Assembly (NCBI RefSeq): GCF_003987135.1
Contig: NZ_PIPJ01000001.1
Location: 372,001-436,000, forward strand
Origin: Aliidiomarina iranensis
GTDB lineage: Bacteria; Pseudomonadota; Gammaproteobacteria; Enterobacterales; Alteromonadaceae
Direction of reading: 5' to 3'
Length of the DNA stretch: 64,000 nt
Positions 18,883 through 26,383 of this stretch are shown piece after piece. The position numbers were made by a program, and so were the translations under genes. Below the pieces are notes generated by a model. That model had not been told where the DNA came from, did no database searches, and worked only from the letters and a program-made list of their open reading frames with translations. Numbering within the stretch: position 1 is the first letter of the stretch; every line of letters begins with the position of its first letter.

Positions 18883-19073
18883 TAAATCTCTTCCGTTTCT
18901 GCAAAAAATAATGCCGTAGATCTTACCACGGGAGAGCTACCGGAGAGAACTAAAATGCCCTAGGTTTCGGTTGCAGTGTTGTACCTTATTGCTTATTTAA
19001 AGTTGTTTCAGTAATGGCTAGCGATAACCTCGATAACTAAACTAAGGCTAACTAGCGGTTGTGAATGCGAAAC

Positions 19074-19259
19074 TTATTCACCTTGTTTTGCGCGTTTTTC
19101 AGCCTCGATACGCAGGTAAATCTCTTCTCTGTGCACGGCAACGTTGTTTGGTGCATCGATACCTACTTTTACTTGATTTCCATTAACAGCAAGTACAGTA
19201 ACTTTGATATCATCATTAATCATTAAGGTTTCGCCAACACGGCGGGTGAGAATTAACAT
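19074..19259 (-). CDS. csrA: Carbon storage regulator CsrA
   Basis: A small dimeric RNA-binding regulator of 61 aa that represses or stabilises mRNAs by binding GGA motifs near ribosome binding sites. The sequence begins [10 protein letters not shown], and the RNA-contact segment [10 protein letters not shown] is intact. AAGGAAT precedes the ATG. Here it is placed between tex and greB, not after alaS/recX as in many enterics. It is transcribed away from greB. Confidence 0.97.
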   Translation of the reverse strand: MLILTRRVGETLMINDDIKVTVLAVNGNQVKVGIDAPNNVAVHREEIYLRIEAEKRAKQGE

Positions 19260-19490
19260 TTACACTTATTCCTTTGCACTGAGGAGAGGCCTATAGAGTA
19301 GGCTCTTATAATAAAATTCGAGATATTTAAAAAGAACAATTATTGAGCTTTGATTAACGTTACTATGACTTTTTATCAGCCCAATGTTTATCTGTCAAAG
19401 ATCATACAACAATGTTGTAAATTATCGTACCAGAAATAACACTGATGCGACAAATCGGGTCGCAGCAGCGGTGAGCGGGTCTTCCTGCAG
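19260..19490. other. Intergenic region between csrA and the repeat array
   Basis: AT-rich for the first 170 bp, presumably holding the csrA promoter (minus strand) and perhaps the greB promoter. I see no confident -35/-10 pair and no small gene. Confidence 0.4.
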
Positions 19491-19595
19491 AGCGAATCTA
19501 ACTGAAATGTGAGCGAATCTAATCGAAATGTGAGCGAATCTAATCGAAATGTGAGCGAATCGAACCTAAACGTGAGCGAATCGAATTAAAACGAA
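19491..19595 (+). repeat. Five tandem 21-bp repeats upstream of greB
   Basis: The units start at 19491, 19512, 19533, 19554 and 19575, with the consensus AGCGAATCTAATCGAAATGTG. Units 2 and 3 are identical, unit 1 differs by two bases in the middle, and units 4 and 5 are diverged. The array ends 21 bp before the greB ATG. A frame starting at GTG 19509 would encode a V-S-E-S-N-R-N repeat of 26 codons ending at TAA 19587-19589, which I doubt is a gene. The 21-bp period is two DNA turns. Confidence 0.9.
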
Positions 19596-19616
19596 TGTGG
19601 GACAAGGCCAAAATCT

Positions 19617-20093
19617 ATGGCAACTAACTTAATTACGAGTGAGGGTTATACTCAGCTTGAACGCGAGCTAGATCATCTCTGGCGTACCGAGCGCCCAGAA
19701 GTGACTCGTAAAGTAGCGTGGGCCGCCAGTTTAGGCGACCGCTCTGAGAATGCTGATTACAAATATAACAAGCAATTGTTGCGGCAAATCGATCGGCGAA
19801 TTCGTTATTTGCGCAAGCGCTTAGAGCAAGTGAATGTTGTTCATTATAACGCTCAGCAGGCCGGCCGAATTTTCTTTGGTGCTTGGGTGGAAATCGAGAG
19901 TGCAGAAGGTGCTGTTAAGACGCTCAGAATTGTTGGCCCTGATGAAATCTACGGCCGCAGCGATTACATTTCTATTGACTCACCGATGGCGCGAGCCCTG
20001 TTAAAAAAACAAGTAGATGATGATGCTGAGGTAGAAACGCCCACGGGCACTAAACAGTGGTTTGTGAACAAAATATGGTATCAAACCGATTAA
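19617..20093 (+). CDS. greB: Transcription elongation factor GreB
   Basis: Binds the secondary channel of RNA polymerase and stimulates cleavage of backtracked RNA. An N-terminal coiled coil (about residues 1-75) carries the acidic tip in LGDRSENADY, which distinguishes it as a Gre factor. The C-terminal FKBP-like domain follows. The length of 158 aa is normal for GreB. The start ATG is 21 bp after the repeat array, and a good Shine-Dalgarno site is not obvious apart from ACAAGG. ompR follows after 165 bp. Confidence 0.96.
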   Translation: MATNLITSEGYTQLERELDHLWRTERPEVTRKVAWAASLGDRSENADYKYNKQLLRQIDRRIRYLRKRLEQVNVVHYNAQQAGRIFFGAWVEIESAEGAVKTLRIVGPDEIYGRSDYISIDSPMARALLKKQVDDDAEVETPTGTKQWFVNKIWYQTD

Positions 20094-20258
20094 CGAATAG
20101 GTAAGTAGCAGTTCTTGCTTGTTAGATAAGCAAGCTGAGCATAACTGAGAGAGCATTTGTTTGCCTTCATTTCGGAAGCCTCTTAAACTGAGTTCAAACT
20201 GAATGTGAGCCAAGTGTGAGTAGCTGAGGCTAAGACGTTTTACACCATAGGAATAGCA

Positions 20259-20984
20259 ATGTCTGAAGTAGAAAGCAGAATTTTGATTGTTGACGACGAT
20301 TTGCGTTTGCGAACTTTACTAGAACGTTATTTTCAGGAGCAGGGATACTCAGTGCGCAGTGCTGCGGATGCTAAGCAGATGGATAGGCTACTTACTCGAG
20401 AAAGTTTTAGCTTGATGGTGCTAGATCTTATGCTGCCTGGCGAGGATGGCATATCGATTTGCCAACGGTTACGAAAGAAAGGAAATGAGATACCGATTAT
20501 CATGCTAACGGCGAAAGGTGATGAGATGGATCGAATTTATGGCTTGGAAATGGGGGCTGATGATTATTTAGCCAAACCCTTTAATCCGCGAGAATTAGCG
20601 GCTCGGATAAAAGCGGTGTTGAAGCGACACCAAAAAGATATGATTGGGTCTTCGGGTGAAACCTTTAAAGATTATCATTTTGGCCGATTCCGTTTTGATA
20701 TCAATCGGCGTGAGCTCTATGCGGATGGTAAGATGCTGCCACTCACGAGCGGTGAATATGAAGTGTTGAAGGCATTGGTAATGCACGAAAAAGAACCCTT
20801 ATCACGGGATAAACTTATGAATTTTATTCGAGGGCGGGATTACAGTGCACTTGAGCGGAGCATTGATGTGCAAATTTCGCGGTTACGCCGAATGATAGAA
20901 GATGACCCAACAAAGCCTCGGTTTATCCAAACAGTGTGGGGTTTGGGTTATGTATTTATTCCTGATACCGATGAAGCGAGCTAG
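20259..20984 (+). CDS. ompR: Two-component response regulator OmpR
   Basis: An osmotic-response regulator of 241 aa. The receiver domain has the acidic pocket VDDD at the N-terminus, the phosphoacceptor Asp56 in VLDLMLPGEDG and the conserved lysine in MLTAKGD. The winged-helix DNA-binding domain (about 140-235) ends in TVWGLGYVF. It lies 5 bp ahead of envZ, its cognate kinase, so both are translated from one message. Confidence 0.97.
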   Translation: MSEVESRILIVDDDLRLRTLLERYFQEQGYSVRSAADAKQMDRLLTRESFSLMVLDLMLPGEDGISICQRLRKKGNEIPIIMLTAKGDEMDRIYGLEMGADDYLAKPFNPRELAARIKAVLKRHQKDMIGSSGETFKDYHFGRFRFDINRRELYADGKMLPLTSGEYEVLKALVMHEKEPLSRDKLMNFIRGRDYSALERSIDVQISRLRRMIEDDPTKPRFIQTVWGLGYVFIPDTDEAS

Positions 20985-20989
20985 GGTAG

Positions 20990-22288
20990 ATGCGCGGTAG
21001 CATTTTTCGTACCGCATTTGCGCGCACCATGTTGCTTATTGGTGCCGTGTTGATTTTAAATTTGGCGCTCACATACCTGGTGCTTACGCTCTATGTAGTG
21101 AAACCCGGAGTTAATCAATTAAGTTTGTTATTAGCTCGGCATATTCAAGTGGCGCAATGGGTAGAAAAACAAGATAACCCGAATTTTGCGCTGGAGTTGA
21201 AGCAACTAACCGGTGTTTCCTCTTATAATCGTGCAGAGGCCCAGCAAAATGGCCTTTTACAAGCTACGCCTTATTCTTTCTTATCTGATTTATTCTATGA
21301 AACATTAAACGAAAGCGCTGATATTCGCGTTGGTGGGCAAGAGCGCTTGTATATTTGGGTGCAACCGGAAAGCGATTCACGCTGGTATCGGGTGCCTATG
21401 GCTTACTTAGATGATGGCCGCTTTTCACCACTGATTGTATTTTTGCTGCTAATCGGTTTGTTTAGTGTGCTTGGCGCAGCATGGTTTGCTCGCTCACTCA
21501 ATCAGCCATTAAAACGCTTGGAATCTGCGGCGGAGCAAATGGTGTATGGTGATTATCCAAAACGCTTGCCAGAACAAGGTGCAAGTGAGTTGCGCTCGGT
21601 AATTCGCGCTTTTAATCGCATGACCAAAAGCATGAGCCAAATTGACGATGATAGAGCCCTATTGTTGGCCGGTATTTCCCATGATTTACGCACGCCACTT
21701 ACACGGATTCGGCTTGCAGCCGAAATGATGGGTGATGATCCCTTAGTAGAGGGGATTGTGAGTGATATCGAGGATTTAAATGGCATTCTTGATCAATTTA
21801 GTGATTTTGCTAGAGCCCGGGAACGAGTTGGTTTTGAGTTTTGTAATCTTAATGAATTGCTGCGGGAAGTAGTAAGTTCCTCCCAATATATTGAACAAGA
21901 TTTGATTAGGTTGCAGCTGGCGCCAGTGCCGGATATCGAATTGCAACCGGTGGCGATTAAACGCATCATTGCCAACTTAATGGTGAATGCAAAGCGTTAT
22001 GGCAGCGAGCCATTTGATATTCAAAGCGGTTTAAGTTTCGATGAGGAATACATTTGGTTTTCTATTCGTGATCATGGCGATGGCATTCCTGAGGAGCAAC
22101 TGGAGAGTATGTTCGAGCCTTTCACTCGTGGCAACATCGCTCGCGGTGGTGAAGGCTCGGGGTTAGGGCTGGCCATTGTGAAACGTTTCACACAAATGCA
22201 TGCTGGAAAAATTGAAGCTCGCAATGAGGTTGATGGCGGCCTGAATATTAAAATATCCCTGCCGCGATACCCGAATGCCTTATCCTAA
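20990..22288 (+). CDS. envZ: Osmosensor histidine kinase EnvZ
   Basis: An inner-membrane sensor kinase of 432 aa. TM1 is about 11-36 and TM2 about 147-166, with a short periplasmic domain between. A HAMP domain follows (about 167-220). The phosphoacceptor is His231 in [12 protein letters not shown]. The ATPase domain has the N box ([10 protein letters not shown]), [10 protein letters not shown] and [12 protein letters not shown]. It phosphorylates and dephosphorylates OmpR. It ends 3 bp from the convergent sthA, with no room for a terminator between them. Confidence 0.97.
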   Translation: MRGSIFRTAFARTMLLIGAVLILNLALTYLVLTLYVVKPGVNQLSLLLARHIQVAQWVEKQDNPNFALELKQLTGVSSYNRAEAQQNGLLQATPYSFLSDLFYETLNESADIRVGGQERLYIWVQPESDSRWYRVPMAYLDDGRFSPLIVFLLLIGLFSVLGAAWFARSLNQPLKRLESAAEQMVYGDYPKRLPEQGASELRSVIRAFNRMTKSMSQIDDDRALLLAGISHDLRTPLTRIRLAAEMMGDDPLVEGIVSDIEDLNGILDQFSDFARARERVGFEFCNLNELLREVVSSSQYIEQDLIRLQLAPVPDIELQPVAIKRIIANLMVNAKRYGSEPFDIQSGLSFDEEYIWFSIRDHGDGIPEEQLESMFEPFTRGNIARGGEGSGLGLAIVKRFTQMHAGKIEARNEVDGGLNIKISLPRYPNALS

Positions 22289-22291
22289 GTT

Positions 22292-23701
22292 TTAGTGCGC
22301 AGGGCCAACTCGATTCAGGCCGTTCAATGCCGCCACGCGGTAAGCTTCCGCCATGGTGGGGTAATTAAAGGTGGTATTCACAAAGTATTCAATGGTATTG
22401 CCACCGTTGGTTTGTTCCATAATAGCTTGGCCGATATGAACAATTTCCGAGGCACGCTCACCGAAGCAATGAACCCCAAGTAACTCCTTTGATTCGCGGT
22501 GAAAAAGTAATTTCAAACTGCCTACCAGGGTATCGGCAATTTGCGCCCGAGCTAAATGCTTAAATTGAGCTCTGCCCACTTCATAGGGCACATTGGCAGC
22601 TGTTAACTCTTCTTCAGTAGCGCCTACTGAACTGATCTCTGGAATGGTGTAAATGCCTGTAGGTATATCGGAAACAAGCTTGCTCTCGCACTTACCGTCG
22701 ATCAATGCGGTGGCTGCAAACCTACCTTGATCATAGGCTGCGCTTGCGAGGCTGGGGTAGCCGATAATATCGCCCACCGCATAAATATGCGGTACTTGTG
22801 TTCGGTAGTTTTCGTCCACTTCGAGCTGGCCACGCTCATTAGGTGTTAAACCAACCGCATCGAGATTGAGTTTTTCCACATTGCCGGAGCGGCCGTTGGC
22901 AAAGAGCAAGCAATCAGCAAAAATTCGTTTGCCCGATTTTGTTTCTAAAATAACGCCATCATCGCGGCCAATCACTTTAGCAAAATCCTCATTGTGGCGA
23001 ATAACAACGCCGTTATTGCGTAAGTGATAACTGAGCGCGTCGGAGAACTCGGTATCAAGGAAAGAGAGCAAGCGTTCGCGCATATTGACTAAATCAACCT
23101 TCACGCCCAAGCCCCTGAAAATACTCGCGTATTCACAGCCAATAACACCAGCACCGAAAATAATAATATTTTTGGGGTCATGTTCGAGTGAAAGCACACT
23201 ATCAGAATCATAGATCCGCGGATGGCTAAAATCGATATCGGCAGGGCGATATGGCCTTGAGCCGGTGGCAATCACAACATTATCCGTTGTGATGGTATCA
23301 ATAGAGCCATCAGGATGGGTGATACGCAGGCTGTGGTGATCTATGAAACTAGCAACGCCATGAATTACCGTTACCGAATTTCTTTCATAAAACGAGCTAC
23401 GTAATTTTACCTGTTTACGAATCGCCGATTCGGCATACTTTAAAATCTCGGAGAAGGTTAATTTGTGGGGTATTTGCTGGCGCGAAAATAATGGGCTGGC
23501 GTTATATTCAATGAGCCGGCTCACTGCATGGCGCAGGGCTTTAGAAGGTATCGTGCCCCAATGCGTGCAGCCACCACCTAAGCGTTCTTCGGCTTCAATC
23601 ATGGCAACATTTTGCCCGCGTTTAGCGAGCATCATAGCGGCACCTTCGCCACCGGGCCCGGAGCCAATTACAACAGAATCAAAATGATGGTTTGCTGCCA
23701 T
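22292..23701 (-). CDS. sthA: Soluble pyridine nucleotide transhydrogenase SthA
   Basis: An FAD-dependent enzyme of 469 aa that transfers reducing equivalents between NADPH and NAD+. The FAD motif is [10 protein letters not shown]. The region that holds the redox disulfide in related lipoamide dehydrogenases reads [13 protein letters not shown], with the second cysteine replaced, as is characteristic of SthA. A second Rossmann motif, [12 protein letters not shown], binds the nicotinamide nucleotide. A strong AGGAGGT precedes the ATG. It is probably co-transcribed with yrfG, 57 bp upstream. Confidence 0.96.
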   Translation of the reverse strand: MAANHHFDSVVIGSGPGGEGAAMMLAKRGQNVAMIEAEERLGGGCTHWGTIPSKALRHAVSRLIEYNASPLFSRQQIPHKLTFSEILKYAESAIRKQVKLRSSFYERNSVTVIHGVASFIDHHSLRITHPDGSIDTITTDNVVIATGSRPYRPADIDFSHPRIYDSDSVLSLEHDPKNIIIFGAGVIGCEYASIFRGLGVKVDLVNMRERLLSFLDTEFSDALSYHLRNNGVVIRHNEDFAKVIGRDDGVILETKSGKRIFADCLLFANGRSGNVEKLNLDAVGLTPNERGQLEVDENYRTQVPHIYAVGDIIGYPSLASAAYDQGRFAATALIDGKCESKLVSDIPTGIYTIPEISSVGATEEELTAANVPYEVGRAQFKHLARAQIADTLVGSLKLLFHRESKELLGVHCFGERASEIVHIGQAIMEQTNGGNTIEYFVNTTFNYPTMAEAYRVAALNGLNRVGPAH

Positions 23702-23758
23702 GCTAACCTCCTAATTTGGAAACGGTAAAATTCATAATGACGTTTATTCAGGTGATCA

Positions 23759-24415
23759 TCAACCTAGTTTCGGCAACTCATCGAAGGAATTAATCTGCGG
23801 ATGACGTTGAAAATCACGTGCCGGCAGGGCGCTGTCTGGATTGCGAATCCCTAAGGTGTAACGAATCCCAAACTCTTTTGCACTATCTAAGATGTGTTCA
23901 CCATCATCAACAAATAGGGTGCGCTCAGGATCAAAAGGAAAAGTATTTTGTAAACGCTGCCAAAGCTCTTGGAATTCTTTACAGTAACCAAATTCATGGG
24001 TTGAAAATTGAACCGGGCAAAGGCTTTGCAATGGCAGCTGCTGATTTTTCAGCGCTAAAGCATCGGGGTGCGCATTGGTAATGATAGCCACTCGCTTATT
24101 TGCTTCTTGCAATGCTGTGAGGAAATTAGGCGTATCGGGCCGAAAAACAATCAACTCTGCGGTTTGTGCTTTTAATTTTCGAATTGGCAACTGCAATGTT
24201 TGTTCCCAATAATCTAAACAGTACCAATTAAGTGTGCCGGCTACCTTTTGAAACTCTGCGCTAATGCGCGCTTCTGCCTCGGCGATAGTGATGTTTTGTG
24301 CGTTTGCATAGTGGCGCTTTAGCTGCACATTCCAAAAATCGTTGTCGTAACGTAAATCGAGCAAGGTGCCATCCATGTCTAGTAACACGGTATCAATCGC
24401 CGACCAATCAAGCAT
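23759..24415 (-). CDS. yrfG: HAD-family GMP/IMP nucleotidase YrfG
   Basis: A haloacid dehalogenase-type phosphatase of 218 aa. Motif I is LLDMDGTLLD (nucleophile and acid aspartates), motif II is the threonine in VAIITNAHP, and motif IV is FVDDGEHILDSA. The E. coli homologue dephosphorylates GMP and IMP. Divergent from nudE (intergenic 64 bp to its chosen start), and upstream of sthA on the same strand. Confidence 0.88.
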   Translation of the reverse strand: MLDWSAIDTVLLDMDGTLLDLRYDNDFWNVQLKRHYANAQNITIAEAEARISAEFQKVAGTLNWYCLDYWEQTLQLPIRKLKAQTAELIVFRPDTPNFLTALQEANKRVAIITNAHPDALALKNQQLPLQSLCPVQFSTHEFGYCKEFQELWQRLQNTFPFDPERTLFVDDGEHILDSAKEFGIRYTLGIRNPDSALPARDFQRHPQINSFDELPKLG

Positions 24416-24479
24416 GGGCTTTTCCCTTTCTTAAGTTCGTAGTATGGTTAACAAATCCGAGGCTACTTTTGGTATCTGC

Positions 24480-25052
24480 ATGTCATCTAAATCTATGCAA
24501 GAAAAGCAAGTTCCCGTTATTCTCTCGCGGCAGATTGTAGCGAAAAGTAGGCTGTTGCGCATTGAAGCAATTGATTTAAAGTTTAGTAATGGCGAACTGC
24601 GCCAGTATGAGCGAATGCAGGGCAGCGGCCGTGGTGCAGTTCTGGTGGTACCTTTGCTTGATGAAAATACCATGCTTTTGGTGCGTGAGTACGCCGCCGG
24701 CCTACATAATTATCAACTAGGCTTTCCCAAAGGCTTGATTGATGCCGGCGAAACAGCTGAAGAAGCGGCACAACGAGAGCTAAAGGAAGAAATTGGTTAT
24801 GGCGCGAAGCGCTTCACCAACATGAAATCGGTGAGTATGGCACCGGCTTTTTTCTCCGCTCACATGACCCTCTTTATCGGTGAAGGATTATATCCGGAAA
24901 AGCTTGAAGGCGATGAGCCAGAGCCACTGGAAATAGTGCCCTGGCCTATTGATGCCGTAGATGAACTTTTACAACAACCGGATTTTACCGAAGCGCGTAG
25001 TGTTGCCGCTTTATTACTCATGCAGCGTTGGCGTTCAGAGCACAGCAAATAG
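24480..25052 (+). CDS. nudE: ADP compounds hydrolase NudE
   Basis: A Nudix hydrolase that splits ADP-ribose, Ap3A, NADH and similar compounds. The Nudix box is complete: GLIDAGETAEEAAQRELKEE followed by IGY. The C-terminal EGDEPEPLE and PDFTEARSVAALL segments are typical of NudE. The start at MSSKSMQ is chosen because E. coli NudE begins similarly. An in-frame ATG at 24444 gives 12 more residues, and neither has a clear ribosome binding site. It ends 11 bp before cysQ. Confidence 0.92.
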   Translation: MSSKSMQEKQVPVILSRQIVAKSRLLRIEAIDLKFSNGELRQYERMQGSGRGAVLVVPLLDENTMLLVREYAAGLHNYQLGFPKGLIDAGETAEEAAQRELKEEIGYGAKRFTNMKSVSMAPAFFSAHMTLFIGEGLYPEKLEGDEPEPLEIVPWPIDAVDELLQQPDFTEARSVAALLLMQRWRSEHSK

Positions 25053-25063
25053 GAACTAAGCGC

Positions 25064-25891
25064 ATGGATTACAGTAAGCTAATCGCACCCCTTAGTGATA
25101 TTGCCTTAGAAACCGCTGATTTGATTCTGCAGTATTATCACCAAGGTAATTTCAAAACCTATGAAAAGCCGGATGATACGCCGGTAACCACCGTTGATTA
25201 CGCAGCGAGCGAGCTCCTAGTAAAACGCCTAAGTAAACTTACGCCTGATTTTCCAGTGCTTTCGGAAGAAGCGATTCAACCTTGGCAGGTGCGCCGTAAC
25301 TGGCAGCGCTATTGGTTGGTTGACCCCCTCGATGGCACTCAAGAATTTGTTGCTGGCAGCGGAGATTTCGCCGTTAGTATTGCGTTAATTGAGAACGGGC
25401 AGCCTGTTTTGGGTATGATCGCCTGGCCTACTGAAAAGCGTTTGTACCATGCAGTGCAAGGGCAGGGCGCGTTTCGCGATGATGGCGCCGGAAGCCAACC
25501 CATTCAAGTGAGAAAGTTAGCGAATCCGGCTGAAGATTCTATTGTGGTTGCTTTGAGCCGCCGGCAACCAAAAGAGAAAATTCTTGATCGTTACTTTGCC
25601 AAACAACCTATTGAAGTGATTCACACCGGCAGCTGCGCTTTGAAATCGGCATTGGTGGCAGAGGGAAGTGCCGATGTTTTTTTACGAATTGGGCCTACGG
25701 GCGAGTGGGATACGGGAGCCGCAGAAGTGCTGATAGCCGAGGCCGGAGGGAAGTTAGTGAATACTCACTTTCAACCATTGAGTTACAATCAAAGCTCGGA
25801 TACCGGGAATCCAGATTTTTTAGTATTAGGTGACCCCGCTATTGATTGGCCCCAAGTTTTCCCGGCGCCGGTAACTAGTGGTAAGCCTTGA
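25064..25891 (+). CDS. cysQ: 3'(2'),5'-bisphosphate nucleotidase CysQ
   Basis: A Mg-dependent, inositol-monophosphatase-like enzyme that removes the 3'-phosphate of PAP and so relieves its toxicity during sulfate assimilation. The metal-binding motifs are SEEAI, DPLDGTQEF and WDTGAAEVLIAEAGG. The chosen ATG has AGGA 9 bases upstream and gives 275 aa; the frame also opens inside nudE. It is probably in an operon with nudE. Confidence 0.94.
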   Translation: MDYSKLIAPLSDIALETADLILQYYHQGNFKTYEKPDDTPVTTVDYAASELLVKRLSKLTPDFPVLSEEAIQPWQVRRNWQRYWLVDPLDGTQEFVAGSGDFAVSIALIENGQPVLGMIAWPTEKRLYHAVQGQGAFRDDGAGSQPIQVRKLANPAEDSIVVALSRRQPKEKILDRYFAKQPIEVIHTGSCALKSALVAEGSADVFLRIGPTGEWDTGAAEVLIAEAGGKLVNTHFQPLSYNQSSDTGNPDFLVLGDPAIDWPQVFPAPVTSGKP

Positions 25892-25951
25892 GTTTGCCGG
25901 CTCACATGATTGGTTTTTCGGCTTCGTTTAACCCATGAACCCTTCAGCCTA

Positions 25952-25973
25952 AGCTCGCCGCCAGTGGCGAGCT
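25952..25973. repeat. Hairpin between convergent cysQ and yheU
   Basis: A perfect 8-bp GC-rich inverted repeat (25952-25959 with 25966-25973) with a 6-base loop. No T-run follows on either strand, so any terminator role would be factor-assisted. Confidence 0.5.
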
Positions 25974-25989
25974 AATTCACATGTATTCT

Positions 25990-26205
25990 TCAGCTGGTGC
26001 TACCCGCCGGCACAATATTTACAGATTCATGTAATTCTGAATAAACAATGATGGCCTCACCGCTTTCCAATTGTTTACGAACATCCGCTACCTTCTCTTC
26101 CAAGCTCCGTTCTTCCTCACCGTAATCAGTGCCTTCACGTAAAACGAAAAATTGAATAAGTTGTTCGAGCGTATCTGCATCTATGTCTTGATATGGAATT
26201 TTCAT
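25990..26205 (-). CDS. yheU: YheU family protein (UPF0270)
   Basis: A 71-aa conserved protein of unknown function. The segments [28 protein letters not shown] and [10 protein letters not shown] match E. coli YheU well. The region is predicted to be a small helix-sheet domain with no known catalytic residues. In E. coli it lies near yheS and yheV, which are also close here. Confidence 0.93.
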   Translation of the reverse strand: MKIPYQDIDADTLEQLIQFFVLREGTDYGEEERSLEEKVADVRKQLESGEAIIVYSELHESVNIVPAGSTS

Positions 26206-26383
26206 TGATAGCCCTTGCAGTTAACTAATATTTAATAGGTTGTTGCTTGGTGAGCGATAACACTTTGTTACAATTTAGTTGCCCTGAAAGCCATGGTTTC
26301 GGTTGCTTCTTCGAACTTTGGGGCGAATAATAACAGATACTTTTTAAGAATGTTTTATGTTCAAAACCTAATGGGAATTTTTC

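Noticed and set aside
19509..19589. Short frame with V-S-E-S-N-R-N repeats in the greB upstream array
   Set aside because: It has no ribosome binding site, is only 26 codons, and the first repeat unit carries a stop in the same frame. It is better described as a DNA repeat.
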